The notes under the pieces are model-generated. The model saw only the letters and a list, made by a program, of their open reading frames with translations. It ran no database searches and was not told where the DNA came from. A DNA stretch of 64,000 nt. Source: JADJSS01 sp046329815. GTDB lineage: Bacteria; Bacteroidota; Bacteroidia; Chitinophagales; JADIYW01. Both the position numbers and the translations under genes were made by a program. The stretch spans positions 1,426,001 to 1,490,000 of the forward strand of contig JAXLTY010000001.1 of the NCBI GenBank assembly GCA_046329815.1. Reading direction: 5' to 3'. This document shows positions 60,878-64,000 of the stretch, piece after piece. Each line of letters starts with the position of its first letter. Positions within the stretch are counted from its first letter, which is position 1.

Positions 60878-62476
60878 ATGGTCAAAACGAGCATCTATCA
60901 AATCTATCCGCGTTCATTTTACGACAGCAACGACGATGGCATCGGCGATTTGCAAGGTATTATTCAAAAGCTGGATTACATCAAAGATTTAGGTTTTGAA
61001 ACGATTTGGATTTCGCCGTTTTACAGTTCACCACAAGCAGATTTCGGTTACGATATTTCTGACTACTATAACATCGCGCCTGAGTACGGAACCATGCAAG
61101 ATGCCGAACAACTGATTGCTGAAATTCATAAACGCGATATGAAAGTGCTATTTGATATGGTGATGAATCATACGTCAGATCAGCATCATTGGTTCTTGGA
61201 ATCGAAAAAAGATAAGACAAATCCGAAAGCTGATTGGTACATTTGGCGTGACAAACCCAACAACTGGAAAAGCATTGTTGGCCCAAAAGGTTGGCATTTT
61301 TGTGAAGAACGCAATCAATATTATTTCGCATCGTTTTTGCCTTTCCAACCGGATTTGAATTACAGAAATCCTGAAGTGAAAAAAGCGATGTTCGATGTGT
61401 GCCGTTTTTGGCTACAAAAAAGCGTTGATGGTTTTCGGTTAGATATTTTTAATTGCATTATCAAAGACAAGGATTTTAAAAACAATCCATTTTCGTTGCT
61501 GCATATTATTCCAAGTGAAGACTTTCCAGGTGGTAATTTTCAGATCAGAAAGTATTCATTAAACCAGGAAGAAAATTTCGAGTTGGCAAAAGACTTGCGA
61601 AAAGTAACCGATGAATTCGGCAATGATAAAATATTATTAGGTGAAGTTTTTGGCAAACACGAACTGAAGAAAAAATATCTAGGAAACAAAAACAACGGCT
61701 TACATCTGATCTTTTTGTTTGATATTGTCATGTTTAAATTCAATGCGAATTTTTTCAGAAAGAAGATTGTAGAATTTGAACACCATTATCCAAATCCTTA
61801 TCAACCAACAATAGTTTTTTCCAATCACGATCAGTTGCGCAGCATTAAACGTATTGGTAATAATTTGGAGAAAGCAAAGCTGTTAGCAATGCTGCAATAC
61901 ACGATGCGCGGCGTTCCGACTGTTTATTATGGCGAAGAAATTGGTATGACAAACGGCAACATTCCAATCAAACAAGGCAAAGATCCGGTGGCAAAGTTAT
62001 TTAATTGGGTACCACAATTTATCGCTGACCGATTGCCTGTCGCTATCAATCGTGATATTTGCCGAACGCCAATGCAATGGAATAAAGAACAAAATGCCGG
62101 CTTTTCAACAGCGAATCAAACGTGGCTGCCAATTAATAAAGATATTGAAGACAGAAATGTCTTTCAACAAACACAAAATGATAAGTCTTTGCTGAACACA
62201 TATAAAACATTAAACAAAATCCGAAAAGAATACAATGCGATTCACAGCGGAAATATAGAAATCATTAATACTGGCAATCAACATATTTTAGCTTTTTCAC
62301 GAACATACGAAAACGAAAAAATATTGGTTTTATTGAATTTCAGCAAATCAAAAATCACCAATACGATCAACCAAACCATAAAAAAAGTCGTTTTTTCATT
62401 AAAACATACAGACATAAAAAACAACCAAATCATCATTGATGGTTTTGGCGGTGTGATCTTGAAAATAGATGCATAA
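60878..62476 (+). CDS. GH13 alpha-glucosidase (oligo-1,6-glucosidase-like)
   Basis: The 532-residue protein has the GH13 catalytic residues in order: nucleophile Asp189 in DGFRLDIFN, acid/base Glu256 in LLGEVFG, and transition-state Asp318 in FSNHDQLR. The first region carries YQIYPRSFYDSNDDGIGDL and DMVMNHTSDQHHWF. This is the oligo-1,6-glucosidase/alpha-glucosidase subfamily pattern. It hydrolyses alpha-glucosidic bonds, probably cytosolic since no signal peptide is present. The upstream partner is a PaiB-like flavoprotein, with no clear link. Confidence 0.92.
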   Translation: MVKTSIYQIYPRSFYDSNDDGIGDLQGIIQKLDYIKDLGFETIWISPFYSSPQADFGYDISDYYNIAPEYGTMQDAEQLIAEIHKRDMKVLFDMVMNHTSDQHHWFLESKKDKTNPKADWYIWRDKPNNWKSIVGPKGWHFCEERNQYYFASFLPFQPDLNYRNPEVKKAMFDVCRFWLQKSVDGFRLDIFNCIIKDKDFKNNPFSLLHIIPSEDFPGGNFQIRKYSLNQEENFELAKDLRKVTDEFGNDKILLGEVFGKHELKKKYLGNKNNGLHLIFLFDIVMFKFNANFFRKKIVEFEHHYPNPYQPTIVFSNHDQLRSIKRIGNNLEKAKLLAMLQYTMRGVPTVYYGEEIGMTNGNIPIKQGKDPVAKLFNWVPQFIADRLPVAINRDICRTPMQWNKEQNAGFSTANQTWLPINKDIEDRNVFQQTQNDKSLLNTYKTLNKIRKEYNAIHSGNIEIINTGNQHILAFSRTYENEKILVLLNFSKSKITNTINQTIKKVVFSLKHTDIKNNQIIIDGFGGVILKIDA

Positions 62477-62518
62477 TTAAATTTGCTTAAATAAACTTTC
62501 TTTTCCATTTGGCGTTTG

Positions 62519-62526
62519 TATTTTTG
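62519..62526 (+). promoter_or_regulatory. Bacteroidota -7 box 5 nt before mvaD
   Basis: TATTTTTG fits TAnnTTTG and ends five bases before the ATG at 62532, implying a leaderless transcript if used. I see no TTG at the -33 position. Confidence 0.42.
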
Positions 62527-62531
62527 CAGCA

Positions 62532-63593
62532 ATGTCAAATCCATTTAAAAACATACAAGGCGAAACCGCTTGGCGCGCGCCATCAAACATCGCACTGATA
62601 AAATATTGGGGCAAGTACGGCAACCAGTTGCCGCGCAATGCATCCATTAGTTTTACATTGAGCAATGCTTACACAGACACATCTGTAAAATACAAGGCCA
62701 AAGAAACAGCGGACAACCGCATCGATTTGGAATTTTTATTTGAAGGAAAAGAAAATCCAAAATTTGCCGAAAAGATTCAGAAATTTTTGGAAAGCATCAT
62801 TCCGCATTTTCCGTTCTTGCCGCATTTTTCTTTGGAAATAAATTCTTCGAATTCGTTTCCACATTCAACAGGCATCGCAAGTTCAGCGTCATCTATGGCT
62901 GCGCTGGCTTTATGTTTGACGTCTATCGAAAATGAATTGGATGGCGGCATGTATCCGGCGCTTTTTTACGAAAAAGCCAGTATGATCGCTCGACTTGGTT
63001 CCGGCAGCGCGTGTCGTTCGGTCTATCCGCATTTGGCGGTTTGGGGCAAGCAACCAAACATACAATTTTCAAGCAACGAACATGCGATTCCATTTGGCGA
63101 TCAGGTGCATCCGATTTTCAAAACCTTTAAAGATGCCATTTTAATTGTTTCTTCTGATGAAAAATCGGTGTCGAGCCGTGCCGGTCATGCGCTCATGGAA
63201 GGCAATCCTTATGCGGAAAGCCGATACAAGCAGGCAGAAACGAATCTAACCAACCTGGTTTCAGCTATGAAAGACGGAAATTTGGAAAAATTCGGTGAAA
63301 TTGTTGAAAACGAAGCACTTACATTGCATGCACTCATGATGTGTTCCAATCCGTCATTTATCCTGATAAAACCTAATACACTGAAAATTATTGATTTAAT
63401 AAAAACATACAGAACGGAAAAAGGTGTACCTTTGTACTACACATTAGATGCCGGACCGAATTTACATTTGCTGTATCCGTCAGAAAATGCGAAAGAAGTC
63501 GAAACTTTTATTCAACAAGAGTTGTTAAAATATTGTGAAAGCGAAAAAGTGATTTACGATGAAGTTGGAAAAGGTGCCACTAAACTGAAATAA
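62532..63593 (+). CDS. mvaD: Diphosphomevalonate decarboxylase
   Basis: The 353-residue GHMP-family enzyme begins TAWRAPSNIALIKYWGKYGNQLPRNASISFTL. It contains the ATP-binding SFPHSTGIASSASSMAALALC (about 109-129) and GSGSACRSVYPHLAVWG, the diphosphomevalonate decarboxylase landmarks. It converts mevalonate diphosphate to isopentenyl diphosphate with ATP and CO2 release, in the cytosol. The following gene is another GHMP kinase of the same pathway, so the pair forms part of a mevalonate operon. The length is normal. Confidence 0.94.
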   Translation: MSNPFKNIQGETAWRAPSNIALIKYWGKYGNQLPRNASISFTLSNAYTDTSVKYKAKETADNRIDLEFLFEGKENPKFAEKIQKFLESIIPHFPFLPHFSLEINSSNSFPHSTGIASSASSMAALALCLTSIENELDGGMYPALFYEKASMIARLGSGSACRSVYPHLAVWGKQPNIQFSSNEHAIPFGDQVHPIFKTFKDAILIVSSDEKSVSSRAGHALMEGNPYAESRYKQAETNLTNLVSAMKDGNLEKFGEIVENEALTLHALMMCSNPSFILIKPNTLKIIDLIKTYRTEKGVPLYYTLDAGPNLHLLYPSENAKEVETFIQQELLKYCESEKVIYDEVGKGATKLK

Positions 63594-63599
63594 ACTTAA

Positions 63600-64000
63600 A
63601 TGCCTAAGAACGAGCAAACTTTTAATTCAAAAATCCTCTTGTTTGGTGAATATAGCATCATCCAGGATTCGATGGGTTTGACCTTGCCGTATAACGAATT
63701 CAACGGAAAATTAACGTTTGATGCCAATGAAATGAACGAACAGTTCGTTACGGAATCAAATGAGCATTTGTTGGATTTTGCAAATTATCTTCAGCATTTA
63801 TTAACTACGAAACAATTGAACATTGATTTTGATATTGATGCGTTCAAAAATGATATTGAAAATGGAATGTATTTCCAGTCGTCGATTCCGCAAGGTTTTG
63901 GTGTTGGCTCCAGCGGTGCGTTAGTTGCTGCTGTTTATGGAAAATACACCAAAAATAAAGTTACGATCGATCATGCGCCGAATAAAGATGAAATTCTGAA
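63600..64000 (+). CDS. GHMP kinase, mevalonate pathway (3' end outside window)
   Basis: The ATG at 63600 begins MPKNEQTFNSKILLFGEYSIIQDSMGLTLP, the start of a GHMP kinase. PQGFGVGSSGALVAAVY (about 98-114) is its ATP-binding glycine loop. Only 133 residues are visible because the window ends. It lies 6 bp after mvaD and is very probably mevalonate kinase or phosphomevalonate kinase; the missing C-terminus prevents choosing between them. Confidence 0.8.
   Translation, partial: MPKNEQTFNSKILLFGEYSIIQDSMGLTLPYNEFNGKLTFDANEMNEQFVTESNEHLLDFANYLQHLLTTKQLNIDFDIDAFKNDIENGMYFQSSIPQGFGVGSSGALVAAVYGKYTKNKVTIDHAPNKDEIL

Noticed and set aside
1..64000. tRNA, rRNA or CRISPR loci
   Set aside because: I looked for T-loop GGTTCGA-type words, rRNA-like stretches and regular repeats and saw none convincing; a tool search could still find a diverged one.

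Overview
The window looks like a chromosome segment of a Bacteroidota bacterium, probably near the Chitinophagales/Sphingobacteriales. The support is low GC, no Shine-Dalgarno-like sites at starts, Bacteroidota-type promoter boxes (TAnnTTTG) close to several starts, three proteins with type IX secretion (T9SS) C-terminal sorting domains, and a DUF5606-like protein. Both ends are cut inside genes: the 3' end of mfd on the left and a GHMP kinase of the mevalonate pathway on the right.

Layout. 1-10.7 kb is housekeeping and metabolism: Mfd tail, DoxX, a zinc-ribbon membrane protein next to an SPFH/GYF protein, GcvT, a Fic AMP-transferase, an amidase, an acyl-CoA synthetase and a small envelope protein. 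10.7-45.9 kb is a large surface-polysaccharide region. It has many glycosyltransferases (GT-A and GT-B), sugar nucleotide enzymes (RmlD-like reductase, a WbpE/WbpD/WbpB-like trio for a 2,3-diamino-uronic acid, a CDP-paratose 2-epimerase-like enzyme), methyltransferases, a Wzm/Wzt-type ABC exporter and an AsnB/WbpS-like amidotransferase. Two T9SS cargo genes are embedded in it. One is a PKD-repeat giant. The other is a repeat-head protein with an S74 self-cleaving chaperone, and it is split by an IS982-family element (26722-27741) with an 8-bp target duplication; removing the element and one duplication restores the frame exactly. 46-50.4 kb holds thioredoxin-like proteins, an M3 peptidase and a DUF5606 protein.

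50.5-52.7 kb is a small AT-rich accessory patch. It contains a proteasome-like Ntn-hydrolase candidate with a large helical insertion, a 70-residue partner gene, a frameshifted HTH gene and an orphan ParD antitoxin with a palindromic operator. 52.7-64 kb holds a T9SS-exported esterase, UvrB, small membrane and secreted proteins, an SDR, a lysine/alanine-rich histone-like protein with a 102-bp duplication, an AT-rich gap with DnaA-box-like sites, a lipoprotein, a PaiB-like flavoprotein, a GH13 glucosidase and the mevalonate genes.

How it may fit together: the Wbp trio plus the amidotransferase, the ABC exporter and the glycosyltransferases could make a polysaccharide with an amidated diamino-uronic acid. 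In Porphyromonas gingivalis, sugars of the Wbp/Vim pathway are used to anchor T9SS cargo, and T9SS cargo genes are interleaved here. This is an inference from gene content. All identifications were made by eye; no database search was run.
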